A stretch of 64,000 nt of DNA from the NCBI GenBank assembly GCA_017608025.1, contig JAFCGM010000004.1, positions 26,744 through 90,743 on the forward strand. The letters run 5' to 3'. Origin of the DNA: Candidatus Pacearchaeota archaeon. GTDB taxonomy: Archaea > Nanobdellota > Nanobdellia > UBA10117 > JABICX01. Under the pieces are notes generated by a model. The model did not search any database. It saw only the letters and a list, made by a program, of their open reading frames with translations, and was not told where the DNA came from. Made by a program: the position numbers and the translations under genes. Of this stretch, positions 1 through 8,409 are shown piece by piece. The first letter of the stretch is position 1. Each line of letters begins with the position of its first letter.

Positions 1-677
1 AATTCATATTCCTCAGCTCCTTTCATATTATGAGCAACAGCAATCTCATCTTTTCCTCCGCAGTCGAAATAAGTTCCGTCCTCTGCCTGGTTGTTTTCAA
101 TAAAGTCGCAAAAAGCATCATCCTTGTACAGGCTGCTTTGCATTTGCAGAATAAGGTCATTTTCCCTCAATCCGCCGTAATCTTTATTTTCTTTGTCTTT
201 TGTGAAAACGCCGCCCAAAAAGCAGACATTTGAAGGGACATATTTATGCTTTCCCTCTCCGTACATATACCAGCAGTCAGCAACCTTTTCTGAAACCTGT
301 TCTGAAAGGCACTTCTGAACTGCTCTGTTCTTCTGAGCATCATTTAAAGCAAAGTCATACATCTCCTTATACTCTGAATTGCACTTATCCCACTCATCAG
401 CATAAATTATCTCTGGCTCTTGCTTGCACATAGCCATTGGCTCAACACTGCTTGATTCCAAAACCTGGAACTCAACTGCGCCAAACATAGTTTCAAAATC
501 CCCAATATCATTAATTTCTTCAACAAGTTCAAGGAAATTGTTTGATGTCTTGCAAGGTCCTGTTTTAAAGCTGTCAGGACTAAAAATAAGCATTCCAATA
601 ACAACACTCACTACAATCAAACTGATAATTCCAACAATAGCAAGAACAATAATAGTCTTCTCATCACTCTTATTCAT
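1..677 (-). CDS. Cys-rich membrane-anchored pilin-like protein, 3' end outside the window
   Basis: The frame is open from an ATG at 677 to the window edge, giving about 225 residues without a stop. The N-terminus is short and charged (MNKSDEKT) and is followed by one hydrophobic helix of about 24 residues, so the rest is probably outside the cell. The outer part has at least seven cysteines, with a motif of the form CWxM followed by VCF. The protein encoded at 4634-5830 has the same K(K)SD start, single helix and CWKM/VCF motif, so the two look like paralogues. Its position as the last visible gene of the pilus ATPase operon suggests a pilin-like or pseudopilin-like part. Function unknown. 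Confidence 0.75.
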   Translation of the reverse strand, partial: MNKSDEKTIIVLAIVGIISLIVVSVVIGMLIFSPDSFKTGPCKTSNNFLELVEEINDIGDFETMFGAVEFQVLESSSVEPMAMCKQEPEIIYADEWDKCNSEYKEMYDFALNDAQKNRAVQKCLSEQVSEKVADCWYMYGEGKHKYVPSNVCFLGGVFTKDKENKDYGGLRENDLILQMQSSLYKDDAFCDFIENNQAEDGTYFDCGGKDEIAVAHNMKGAEEYE

Positions 678-737
678 AACAATCAAAAGAAAATCAAACT
701 ATATAATTATAGTGCTTTTTATTCAGCCGCCTACTTC

Positions 738-1076
738 TTAGCTGTTATCAGTAGTTTGGCAAATTACGCCTTGGCAAGAAATTGCTTCCCCGTCATACTC
801 ACAAGCGTAAACTTCTTCGCAATTGTTAACTTTTCCATCTGAGCAACAGTAGCTAGTTTTAGCGTTATTAAGTGTTGGAAGCTGCTTTGCCACCTGGCAC
901 TTTAATGAACATTCTGCTGAACTTAGGGTTGCCTTTTCAGGAGATAATCCCCTTATATCTTCCCCTCCTTTAGTTATCATTGGGAAAAAAATAAGAAAAA
1001 TAATAACCAAAACTGCAACAACAATAATAACTGTTGCAATTGTCTGAAATTCTATAGCTTTTTTTGAATTAATCAT
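738..1076 (-). CDS. Small one-helix pilin-like protein
   Basis: About 112 residues. After a short basic leader (INSKKAIEF) there is one long hydrophobic helix, then a soluble part with about eight cysteines. The leader plus helix resembles archaeal type IV pilin N-termini, but a classical KG|x cleavage site is not clear. An in-frame GTG at 1083-1085 touches the stop of the upstream gene and would add three residues; I prefer the ATG at 1076. It lies in a tight run of small membrane-anchored genes behind the pilus ATPase and platform genes, which is the main hint to its role. Confidence 0.75.
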   Translation of the reverse strand: MINSKKAIEFQTIATVIIVVAVLVIIFLIFFPMITKGGEDIRGLSPEKATLSSAECSLKCQVAKQLPTLNNAKTSYCCSDGKVNNCEEVYACEYDGEAISCQGVICQTTDNS

Positions 1077-1084
1077 ATTAATCA

Positions 1085-1513
1085 CTATGCCATAGCTTCT
1101 TCTTCAGATGACTCAAATATTCCGCAATCAGCAAATGTCAGGTCAATATTGTTTCCTTCTGCATCTGTACTTAAGTAACTGCACTCAACATTTATTGGAT
1201 TGTCCCAGCAGTGAAGCCTCTCATTTTCACTAATGTCTCCATCTGAATTCAAATCAATTCTGTAAACCTGCGTACAATAACTGCTTGTCTTCCAGACAGC
1301 AGTTCCGCTTACTCCAACCCTTGTCTTCAAGTCATTGCATTTTGTAGTGCAGATAGACTGTGCAGAATCAACATCATCTGAGCTTATTCCAGTTATTGTC
1401 GCCCATGCATCACCTAAAACACCACTTACAATCGCAATTATAAGCACGAGAAGAAATACAGCAACAATGGCTGCAATAATGAGATTTAAACTCATATCTG
1501 CTCTGGTTTTCAT
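1085..1513 (-). CDS. Small one-helix pilin-like protein
   Basis: 142 residues. The N-terminus is MKTRADMSLN, followed by a hydrophobic helix at about residues 8-31 and a soluble domain with six or more cysteines. Part of that domain (RIDLNSDGDISENE) looks like a calcium-binding DxNxDG loop, dockerin- or EF-hand-like. Its stop overlaps a possible GTG start of the next gene. Same strand and same architecture as its neighbours in the pilus operon, so probably a minor pilin-like subunit. No family recognised. Confidence 0.75.
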   Translation of the reverse strand: MKTRADMSLNLIIAAIVAVFLLVLIIAIVSGVLGDAWATITGISSDDVDSAQSICTTKCNDLKTRVGVSGTAVWKTSSYCTQVYRIDLNSDGDISENERLHCWDNPINVECSYLSTDAEGNNIDLTFADCGIFESSEEEAMA

Positions 1514-1570
1514 ATACTCAAATAAACGCCTTTTTTATTTAAGCTTATTGGTTGAAATAGGTCAGGAGCG

Positions 1571-1735
1571 CTATGGAGTATAACTTTTTCCAACTCTAAA
1601 AATAGAATTAAATGCATTTGTAATTGACCCGTCAGAACCCAGAAGAACAATCACAGTAATAACAATCAGCACAAGAGCAATTACTCCAAGAATAAGTGCT
1701 GCAAGATACCAGTTTTGGTCTGCTTTTTTCATCAT
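1571..1735 (-). CDS. 54-residue one-helix membrane peptide, pilin-like leader
   Basis: A short ORF found by reading the minus strand: MMKKADQNWYLAALIL and on, one hydrophobic helix of about 22 residues, then a 20-residue polar tail ending in TAG. Its ATG overlaps the TGA of the gene before it in the four-base ATGA arrangement, which points to coupled translation and makes the gene credible despite its size. It shares the KKAD leader with that neighbour. Possibly a very short pilin or membrane stalk piece. Confidence 0.65.
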   Translation of the reverse strand: MMKKADQNWYLAALILGVIALVLIVITVIVLLGSDGSITNAFNSIFRVGKSYTP

Positions 1736-1875
1736 GAAAGTAAGTTTTTTATTATTTCTCCTCCTTCTATTAGATTTGACTGCGTAACTATAATAAAAGC
1801 AATAAGAACAACCAGGAAAATCACAGCTATAATTGCAAGTATAATTTGCCAGCTTGGTCCGTCTGCCTTCTTCAT
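1732..1875 (-). CDS. 47-residue one-helix membrane peptide, pilin-like leader
   Basis: Short ORF starting MKKADGPSWQ, followed by one hydrophobic helix and a short tail ending NLLS. The stop overlaps the start of the next small gene (ATGA). KKA followed by an acidic residue and a hydrophobic helix resembles a class III (pilin-type) leader, though cleavage cannot be judged by eye. Two such neighbouring peptides with the same leader look like a tandem duplication. Confidence 0.65.
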   Translation of the reverse strand: MKKADGPSWQIILAIIAVIFLVVLIAFIIVTQSNLIEGGEIIKNLLS

Positions 1876-1914
1876 AAAATTAAATATAAGTTTAATGCTA
1901 TTAAAACTTGCGAA

Positions 1915-3648
1915 TTATTCTAAAAGATTTATTATAGAACCCTCATCCCAATCAACAATTTCTTCTTCTTCATCCCAAACCACTTGATTTGCATTAATCA
2001 TTTTGGATTTGTTTTGAGTTTCAGGCATTGAGGCGACAGGTTTTTCTTCTTCTTTTCCGTATAATTTTTCGTATTCGTTTTGTGTTTTCTGAACATTATT
2101 CATAACTTTTGTATGAAATTCTTCAACTTCACTTATTTCTTTTTGAGTAATTTCTTCTAAAGATGAATTTTTCTTCCTCTTGACAAAATAAAAAGCAGCT
2201 GCTCCAGCTCCAACTGCAGCCAGTCCTCCAAGTCCTGCTCCAACACCAAATTTCCACCAGTCTGAATTTTTTAAAGGATTTGAGTCAGAAGATATTGGAG
2301 GCAAATTGTCAAAACTCATATTTGCATATTCTTTATTATTAATTATATCATTCCAATTCTTTGCTCTGTGAAGAATGTTTGGATTAGCAGAATCAATGTA
2401 AATATACTCGTTTGCTTTCAACTGGACCTTTCCCTGCATTATTTCCGAACTCTGATTTAGGAAATCCATTCTCTGAAAATCAATTTCTGAAACATGTTGG
2501 TCTTTTGAAGAAATAATTGCTTTGTAATCTCCCACAGAAGATGGAATTAAAACCAACTTAAACGGCTTAGCAAGGTCGTCAAGTGTTTTTTCATCATAAT
2601 AACTTATTTCAGGAATTTCCCATTTAAACTCAGAATTGTTTATACCAGTAATTTTGCCGTCCGGAGTCATAATTTTGAGTTCTGAACCAGGAGACAGCCA
2701 GTAGTAATCAACTGAATCTGGGTAGATGTGTTTCAGTAAACGTAATTTTTCTTTCATAGAAGATATTGAAGTATCTGCAGGCATGGGCCTTTCCCCGTTT
2801 TCTACTTCTGAAATAAATTTTTCAAAATTCTTTATAGGAAGAAACCTATTAATTAAAGAATATCCTCTTCTATGTATATCCCAATGCAATGGATTTTTTT
2901 CAGTTCCAATCCATCCAAGAAGTGTAGGGTCAATCTTAGCTACAAGACTCTCTTCTGCACTTAAATTAATCTCCTTTAAAATACAAGCATAATTATTCAT
3001 AGAATTCATAAGAAGTCCATTTTGATCAAAACCATACCCGGAAAGAGTTTTGTTATTGTCATATTTTCCTTTATATACTTTTGCGCCACACATATCAAGT
3101 AATGGCTGATATTTAAAATCCTTTGAATCAAGTGTTTCTCCAATTCCGTTTCCAGCAATCAATTGAGTAACCATTTTTGAAGGAAGGAAAACCCAATCTG
3201 CTATATCATCTGGATATGGATAAAATCCATGAGAATGAGGTTCTGCAAGAAATTTGGAAACATTTCCATCAACTTTATTAATTTGACCATGTAATGACCA
3301 AGAAGTAATCTCTGCCTCTCTACTTTCTAAATTAACTAATTTTGAAACAGTTTCAATGTCATTTAAATGATAGACAATTGGGTTTAAGTATTTGCTAATG
3401 TTTAAGTATTTGCTAATGTCCTTTCCCCAGTCATTGTCAACCCAGTAATAATAATAATCAATTATAGCATACTTATTTGAAAAAAATCTAAGTTCGTCAT
3501 CTCCTTGTATTACCTCATAAAAACAATGTAGTGTTTTGTCAAAATTGCTGTTGTTCCAGTTTTCAGCATTGTTGAATGTATTCCAGTCACCATCTCCAAG
3601 AGGATGAACAGGAAGTCTTGATTCTGTTTTTCCAAGAACTATGCCTCT
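1915..3648 (-). CDS. C-terminal part of a large membrane protein, split from its N-terminus by a frameshift
   Basis: The first ATG is at 3174, but the frame stays open and protein-like for another 158 codons upstream with no ATG, GTG or TTG. It meets the end of the preceding gene at an A-run. A -1 step at the AAA codon 3650-3648 joins the two frames cleanly, giving a protein of about 880 residues. This part is rich in aromatic residues and has a Gly/Ala-rich transmembrane helix near residue 470 (WWKFGVGAGLGGL) followed by KRKK, then an acidic cytoplasmic tail. It also holds an exact 18-bp tandem duplication (3382-3417) that repeats ISKYLN. Function not recognised. Either a missing A (mutation or sequencing error) or programmed slippage. 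Confidence 0.6.
   Translation of the reverse strand, partial: RGIVLGKTESRLPVHPLGDGDWNTFNNAENWNNSNFDKTLHCFYEVIQGDDELRFFSNKYAIIDYYYYWVDNDWGKDISKYLNISKYLNPIVYHLNDIETVSKLVNLESREAEITSWSLHGQINKVDGNVSKFLAEPHSHGFYPYPDDIADWVFLPSKMVTQLIAGNGIGETLDSKDFKYQPLLDMCGAKVYKGKYDNNKTLSGYGFDQNGLLMNSMNNYACILKEINLSAEESLVAKIDPTLLGWIGTEKNPLHWDIHRRGYSLINRFLPIKNFEKFISEVENGERPMPADTSISSMKEKLRLLKHIYPDSVDYYWLSPGSELKIMTPDGKITGINNSEFKWEIPEISYYDEKTLDDLAKPFKLVLIPSSVGDYKAIISSKDQHVSEIDFQRMDFLNQSSEIMQGKVQLKANEYIYIDSANPNILHRAKNWNDIINNKEYANMSFDNLPPISSDSNPLKNSDWWKFGVGAGLGGLAAVGAGAAAFYFVKRKKNSSLEEITQKEISEVEEFHTKVMNNVQKTQNEYEKLYGKEEEKPVASMPETQNKSKMINANQVVWDEEEEIVDWDEGSIINLLE
3382..3417. repeat. Exact 18-bp tandem duplication inside a coding frame
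   Basis: Two identical 18-bp units stand side by side (3382-3399 and 3400-3417), adding six residues (ISKYLN) without changing frame. The second copy lies in the stretch that is readable only if the split gene is joined. Confidence 0.9.
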
Positions 3649-4553
3649 TTGTAGATTATTGGATTTCCATCTGAGTCCAAAAAGTCTGTTTTAATATCAA
3701 AATCCCAATCAGGATCTTTTTCAAAAGACACGTTTCCCATTACTACGTGCTCTTCTGCCCATTTTATAACTTCATTTGCTAGATTAGAGGGGAAATTCTC
3801 TAACCCAGTTATATTTTCAACAGAAGTTGGTCTGTCTGAAGATCTTGTTGGCTTTTGATAGTTTGGATTTTCATTTATTTCAGGCTCTGCATTTGCGTTT
3901 TGAGTCATTCCAATATATGCTGTGCTTAAAAACATTGCGGGAATTGCAAAAGACAAAACTTTCTTAGTAGGGATTTTGTAAGGGACATAAACTGAAAGGG
4001 AATCTGGAAGCAGATTCCTTAGCGTGTCTGCTGCCTTATTCATCAGGTCATCTAAAGTTTGCAGAGGGCCCTTGTATTTTTCTGGTTCTTTTATGTCTGT
4101 TTCAATTGTTCCAGCTCCTGCTGAGGCATAAATGCGTGTTTCTGCCGGGAGTTCATTTGCAATATAGATTAAATCTTCTATTTGCTTGTCTGAACTGAGA
4201 GTTTCGAACTTGTCGTTATAAAAATCATTTACTTCCTGCGGAGAGAGTTCTTCTGGATTTGGATTGTAGAATGTTATCTTGTCGGCGGCGTTTAGGAAAT
4301 GGAGGGCTTCGATGATGTTTTTGCCTTTTAAATAACTAAATAATTGGGATTTTTGCTGATCTGAGAGATTGTAGTAGTTTTCCAGAAGGTCTTTTTCTGG
4401 GTTATATTGGGGGAAGATGTCTTGGATTCGTGTTCTGTCAAATTTCTTAGCAGCATAAGGTATCAACTCTCTTAACAATTCAGTGGATTCTGAAATTGCC
4501 CTGCCAGATCCTGAAATAATCTGCTCTATTGATTTCCTTGGTCTGAGATACAT
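3639..4553 (-). CDS. N-terminal part of the frameshifted large membrane protein
   Basis: 304 residues from ATG at 4553 (an in-frame GTG lies one codon upstream). The first 200 residues are soluble and mostly helical. A hydrophobic stretch at about 200-220 (FAIPAMFLSTAYIGM) ends in NANAEPE, which looks like an internal signal or transmembrane segment, so the chain after it is probably outside the cell. The frame stops at TAG 3641-3639 just after NPIIYKEA. Dropping back one base at the AAA codon continues into the open frame below 3648, so this is most likely one gene with the next. The order of parts (soluble, helix, long outer domain, helix, acidic tail) suggests a two-pass membrane protein. 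No known domain recognised. Confidence 0.65.
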   Translation of the reverse strand: MYLRPRKSIEQIISGSGRAISESTELLRELIPYAAKKFDRTRIQDIFPQYNPEKDLLENYYNLSDQQKSQLFSYLKGKNIIEALHFLNAADKITFYNPNPEELSPQEVNDFYNDKFETLSSDKQIEDLIYIANELPAETRIYASAGAGTIETDIKEPEKYKGPLQTLDDLMNKAADTLRNLLPDSLSVYVPYKIPTKKVLSFAIPAMFLSTAYIGMTQNANAEPEINENPNYQKPTRSSDRPTSVENITGLENFPSNLANEVIKWAEEHVVMGNVSFEKDPDWDFDIKTDFLDSDGNPIIYKEA

Positions 4554-4633
4554 CACATTACACCTTATGATATAAAGTGTTCAGAAAATCTTAAATAAAT
4601 TTTTATTTTGGAAAAAACAAATCTTTTAAAAAA

Positions 4634-5830
4634 TCACTCAACAATTGGATAAGAAACTTCAATTTTTCCGTTATATATTTTTCTGTCTAAAAGTAAAACT
4701 CTCATTTTAAGTCGTGAGTTTATTTCTGTCCAAGATTCCCCAACTAATTTTGAAGTGTCCGTTTCTTTATCTATTACGGTTATTTTGTCTTCTTTACAAG
4801 AAATGCAAAAGTCATTTATCAAATACTGCTTTCCTTCAATGTCATAATTGCGCCCAACTTTAAAATCAATTTCCTCAGTCCTCCATTCAGAAATTGCTGG
4901 AAGAATTATGTTGTCCCAGAAATAGATTTCTGGAATATTTCCTACTTCTTCATGATTCCTGTAATGAAAAACACTGTCAACATCTTCATAAAGTTGTCCA
5001 TTTGAAGGAATATATTTAGAATCTTCTCCAGGATAACCACAAATTGCTACTCCTTCGGAGTCCACATTATAACTATTAAGCTTATCTCCATATATAATAT
5101 CAAGTAAAAATCCATTTGAGTATATGTCTGTTCTAGGAGTAAATGGTGAATAACAAACACTGCTCCCTTGAATACGTAAAGGAATGTTCTCAAATATATC
5201 TGCATATGAAATATCTTTATTATAAACTATTCTTGAAAATATATCTTTTAAACCAGGCGTTCCAGATGTTTGTCCAAGAATTCCAATAATAATCCATTCA
5301 CCTTTTTCTCCAAATAGCATTGAGTTAAAGCACACCATATCTCTCACATCCGCTCCCTGAGCATGCATTTTCCAGCAGCGGTTGGCTAAAGCTCCCATTT
5401 GCTCAGCAGCGCAGAAGCTTTGGAATGTTGCATCTAAATCAGTCCAAACATAATAATAATCTTCTTCTGAAGCAAGGATAATCCTTCCTTCATTTATTAA
5501 TTTAAGAAAATCCAATTCCAGCTTCTTCCCGTCTTTCCATTCATCATACTCATCTGTCTCCTTAAACTCGTCATAAACAGACTTAACATAAGGGCACTTT
5601 GAGAAGTCGCTAGGGTAAATATCTTCGTTTCTGTCGAAGCAGAAAAGCTTGACATCACTGAGGTATTTTGTTGTAATAAGCGAGGATTCAACTGCGCAGA
5701 GGTTGTCAACCACGGTTCCTGAAACCGAACCCAAGAAGAAAGTAGCAATGAATGCAATCAAAACTATCCCGCCAATAAACACACTTAAAAGAATAACTAT
5801 AGTTGTTGCCTCTGAATCCGACTTCTTCAT
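4634..5830 (-). CDS. Membrane-anchored Cys-containing pilin-like protein
   Basis: 398 residues from ATG at 5830; a GTG five codons upstream is less likely because the MKKSD start matches the other pilin-like proteins of this operon. One hydrophobic helix (about residues 8-32) is followed by a large outer domain with paired cysteines, including NRCWKMHAQG and a VCF motif. The partial protein at the window start has the same features, so the two are probable paralogues. Likely a surface subunit handled by the ATPase and platform protein encoded upstream. No domain name can be given. Confidence 0.75.
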   Translation of the reverse strand: MKKSDSEATTIVILLSVFIGGIVLIAFIATFFLGSVSGTVVDNLCAVESSLITTKYLSDVKLFCFDRNEDIYPSDFSKCPYVKSVYDEFKETDEYDEWKDGKKLELDFLKLINEGRIILASEEDYYYVWTDLDATFQSFCAAEQMGALANRCWKMHAQGADVRDMVCFNSMLFGEKGEWIIIGILGQTSGTPGLKDIFSRIVYNKDISYADIFENIPLRIQGSSVCYSPFTPRTDIYSNGFLLDIIYGDKLNSYNVDSEGVAICGYPGEDSKYIPSNGQLYEDVDSVFHYRNHEEVGNIPEIYFWDNIILPAISEWRTEEIDFKVGRNYDIEGKQYLINDFCISCKEDKITVIDKETDTSKLVGESWTEINSRLKMRVLLLDRKIYNGKIEVSYPIVE

Positions 5831-5971
5831 AAAATTAAATGGCACGGCTTTCTATTAAAACTTACCATTCAATCATATGAGCTTGTTGCTGGATTTCCTT
5901 TTGGCTTCCTAACTATAAGGCTTTTAATATTTGTCCCAGTCCTCTGAATTCAACCGCAATTAAGCTAAAAA

Positions 5972-6079
5972 TTATTTTATAACATTCATCCCCACAAGAA
6001 CTATTATTGCCATGCACGCCGCAATTCCAAACAGAACAAGAATCAGCTCAATGACTTCTCTTGAAATTGCTTTTTTCAT
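5972..6079 (-). CDS. 35-residue pilin-like membrane peptide
   Basis: Short ORF MKKAISREVIELILVLFG and on, almost entirely one hydrophobic helix after a basic leader. Its ATG overlaps the stop of the TadC-like gene (ATGA at 6076-6079), a sign of coupled translation. The leader KKA plus ISxEVIEL resembles the class III signal and first helix turn of archaeal pilins, with glutamate near position +5 or +8. It could be a minimal pilin or a small platform subunit. Confidence 0.65.
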   Translation of the reverse strand: MKKAISREVIELILVLFGIAACMAIIVLVGMNVIK

Positions 6080-8175
6080 GCTCCCACCAAAGTTATTTTG
6101 CTGGCAATCTGCGACAGCAAAAAACTGCCAACAATTGCTATTAAGCAATATAAAATAGTTGATAATAATAAATTTTTTGAAACAAACTGCTTGAATTCAA
6201 TCTTGTCAAAGCCGTAAGTAACTCCTGAATAAAGATATGAAAGTATAAACACAATCTCAATTATGTAAATTCCCACAATCAGCTGAAAAATCGGAGAAGG
6301 CATTGCACTTGAAATATTGAAGAATGAAATTGAGGAAATGTCAACTGGAGCAGCAGAAGTAGTTGCTGATGTTGAAAGCTCTGAAATCAAATTCATCTGC
6401 TTTCCAAGCTGAACCAAAACTCTTGTTATCAAAACAGAAAGCGAAACAACAACACCTGCAATAATTGGAGCCATGAACTGGGCCTGCATCTTAATTGAAG
6501 AAAGAGTGTCAGCAAGCAAATCCTTAAGCCTTTCATAAACCCGCTTAACATCCTTCAAATAATGCGAAACAGTAAGCAGGCTCCTTGAAGCAATCTTCGG
6601 ACTCTTTTTCACTGACTCAACAAACATTGACATAACGCTTCTTATTGTTGCTGAAGGATAGGAAATCAAAGCCCCGTTTTCCTTGTCAAAAAGCGATTCC
6701 CTCAAAGACATTCCTTTTTGCGAAAGATTTGAATAAACCAAACTGAAAAACTCTCCCGCCTCTGTGCCTGGATTTTCTTCAGCAATCTTAACCATTGCAA
6801 CCTCAGCTGGAATATTCTGATCCATCTTAACTCCAAGCTGGTAAATTATTGAAGAAAAAGAATCCTCAATAGAGTTCAGCTTTTTCTTCAGAACATATGG
6901 TTTGTGATTTGAAAGCCAGTAATAAGCACTCAGAGATAAGCCAATTCCCGCAACAAAAAGAACTGAAAAATAAAATGAAGCATTATTTGAAAGAAAGAAT
7001 TCTCTCAGTTCTTCCCCAACAAAAACTGCTCCTAAAACAGAAATGAAAAACGGAATTGAAAAAACTGCGAAAATCAAGATTCCCAAAAAAGCATAGAAAA
7101 ACTTTGACTTTCGTTTCTCAAACTTAACTAATCCCGGATCTGTTGAGGAAATTCCAGAAGGTCTTGAAAGAAGAACATTTTTTGACATAAACCAAATAAC
7201 AATCGCAAGAACAACATTGTAGAAAAGAAAAATGTAAATTGACTTTATTGAATCTCCCATAAATGCCCCAACCATTGGAATCAAGGTAAGAAGCAAAACA
7301 GGCAAAACAATTCCCAGCAAATAAATGCCTTTTATTGGCGATTGAAGATTATGCGCATAATGAAGCATGTTGTCATTAACACTCTGCAAAATTGTCTCTT
7401 TTGCCTTTTTCATAAGGTCTTCTGCTCTCTCCTTGTTTGACTCTCTTAAAGAAGACGTAATCAAGTGCATTGAATTAATAAAAGAATCTGCTTTTCCTTT
7501 CCATATTTTTAAGTAATCTTCCAAAGACTCCTCAACAGAAGAAAAAGTTCCTGCCTGAAAATTCCACAAAATCTTAATAAAATCCAGAGAAAGCGGAGGA
7601 GCAAGGTTTTTTGAAATAAAGTACATTGCCCGCTCTAAATTCGAATCCTGTTTCATGTAAATAACTGTGTACAAAACAGCTAAAACAAACTGGTCTGACG
7701 CTTTTGCCTTCCATATTTGGTAAAGCCGCTTGGGATGGGACTTCAAGTAAAAGAAAACACCTAAAGAAGCTCCTATCAGAATTGCAGTAATTACAAAACT
7801 TCCAAACAAAAAGAAAGACCCTATACTTAAAAAAAGCGACAAAAGAAGAGCAACAACTGAAGCACTCAAAGTGTCCCTTGGTTTCAAATCCAAATGAATA
7901 ATTCTCAAATATTGGTCAATTTCCTTCTCAGACTTCTCGCTCCCTTTTATTGGAAGAATCTTTCCGCAAATCCTGGCAAATTTTTCATAAATCGTAGTTC
8001 CCTTGCTTAACTGTTCTTTTTTGAAAATGCTATACTCGTTTGAATAGTCAACTTTTCCTGGCTTCTTTAAGTTGAGGTCTTCCTTTATTTTATTTGAAAA
8101 ATCAACCTGCTTCTTTGCAAAATCCTTTTTCTTGTTCAGAATTTCCTTCTTAAGAGAATCCTCATCAATGCTCAT
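6076..8175 (-). CDS. TadC/ArlJ-like type IV pilus assembly membrane platform protein
   Basis: About 699 residues. It has two repeated T2SSF-type halves: hydrophobic segments near residues 120-165 and 290-350, then near 375-430 and 600-695, each surrounding a basic helical cytoplasmic part. This is the two-domain form known for archaeal ArlJ/TadC platform proteins, which sit in the membrane and couple the ATPase to fibre growth. The start is put at MSIDEDSLKK (ATG 8175); the 19 codons upstream lie in promoter-like AT sequence. That start and its leader are copied at 8277-8342. The gene follows the ATPase gene and overlaps a 35-residue pilin-like gene by ATGA. Confidence 0.85.
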   Translation of the reverse strand: MSIDEDSLKKEILNKKKDFAKKQVDFSNKIKEDLNLKKPGKVDYSNEYSIFKKEQLSKGTTIYEKFARICGKILPIKGSEKSEKEIDQYLRIIHLDLKPRDTLSASVVALLLSLFLSIGSFFLFGSFVITAILIGASLGVFFYLKSHPKRLYQIWKAKASDQFVLAVLYTVIYMKQDSNLERAMYFISKNLAPPLSLDFIKILWNFQAGTFSSVEESLEDYLKIWKGKADSFINSMHLITSSLRESNKERAEDLMKKAKETILQSVNDNMLHYAHNLQSPIKGIYLLGIVLPVLLLTLIPMVGAFMGDSIKSIYIFLFYNVVLAIVIWFMSKNVLLSRPSGISSTDPGLVKFEKRKSKFFYAFLGILIFAVFSIPFFISVLGAVFVGEELREFFLSNNASFYFSVLFVAGIGLSLSAYYWLSNHKPYVLKKKLNSIEDSFSSIIYQLGVKMDQNIPAEVAMVKIAEENPGTEAGEFFSLVYSNLSQKGMSLRESLFDKENGALISYPSATIRSVMSMFVESVKKSPKIASRSLLTVSHYLKDVKRVYERLKDLLADTLSSIKMQAQFMAPIIAGVVVSLSVLITRVLVQLGKQMNLISELSTSATTSAAPVDISSISFFNISSAMPSPIFQLIVGIYIIEIVFILSYLYSGVTYGFDKIEFKQFVSKNLLLSTILYCLIAIVGSFLLSQIASKITLVGA

Positions 8176-8342
8176 GAAAATAAGTATATGCAATAGAATA
8201 TATATTTTGTTATCTAATAAATTTAGTATCAAAAAGCTTTATTCTTTTTCCGCCGCCGCTTTTTCTAAAAGGGGCGAGAGAATCCTCATCAATGCTCATG
8301 AAAATAAGTATATGCAATAGAATATATATTTTGTTATCTAAT
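8153..8342. repeat. 66-bp direct repeat flanking a hairpin, copy of the TadC-like gene start
   Basis: 8153-8218 and 8277-8342 are identical over 66 bp and carry the start codon and leader of the TadC-like gene. Between them lie 58 bp holding a GC-richer hairpin (8250-8275, core GCTTTTTCTAAAAGGGGC). Only the downstream copy on the minus strand (8153-8218) connects to the full gene. Confidence 0.9.
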
Positions 8343-8388
8343 GAAACTTTTTTCGAAAAAGCAAAATTTTCTTTGGGCAACTTGCACT

Positions 8389-8409
8389 TTCTTTTCTAAA
8401 AAGAAAGGG
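8389..8409. repeat. Hairpin of the CTTTCTTTT/AAAAGAAAG type at a gene end
   Basis: The sequence CTTTCTTTTCTAAAAAGAAA forms a near-perfect stem around a 2-4 base loop. On the minus strand it encodes the last residues (LSF) and the TAG stop of the secretion ATPase, so it may act as terminator or as an inserted element that set the gene end. Confidence 0.7.

Noticed and set aside
3100..3650. Treating 3175-3638 as a true intergenic region
   Set aside because: Reading the minus strand shows an open, protein-like frame through the whole stretch, so it belongs to the split gene.
8153..8342. An insertion sequence with target-site duplication
   Set aside because: No transposase or room for one in the 58-bp insert, and a 66-bp duplication is far longer than normal target-site duplications.
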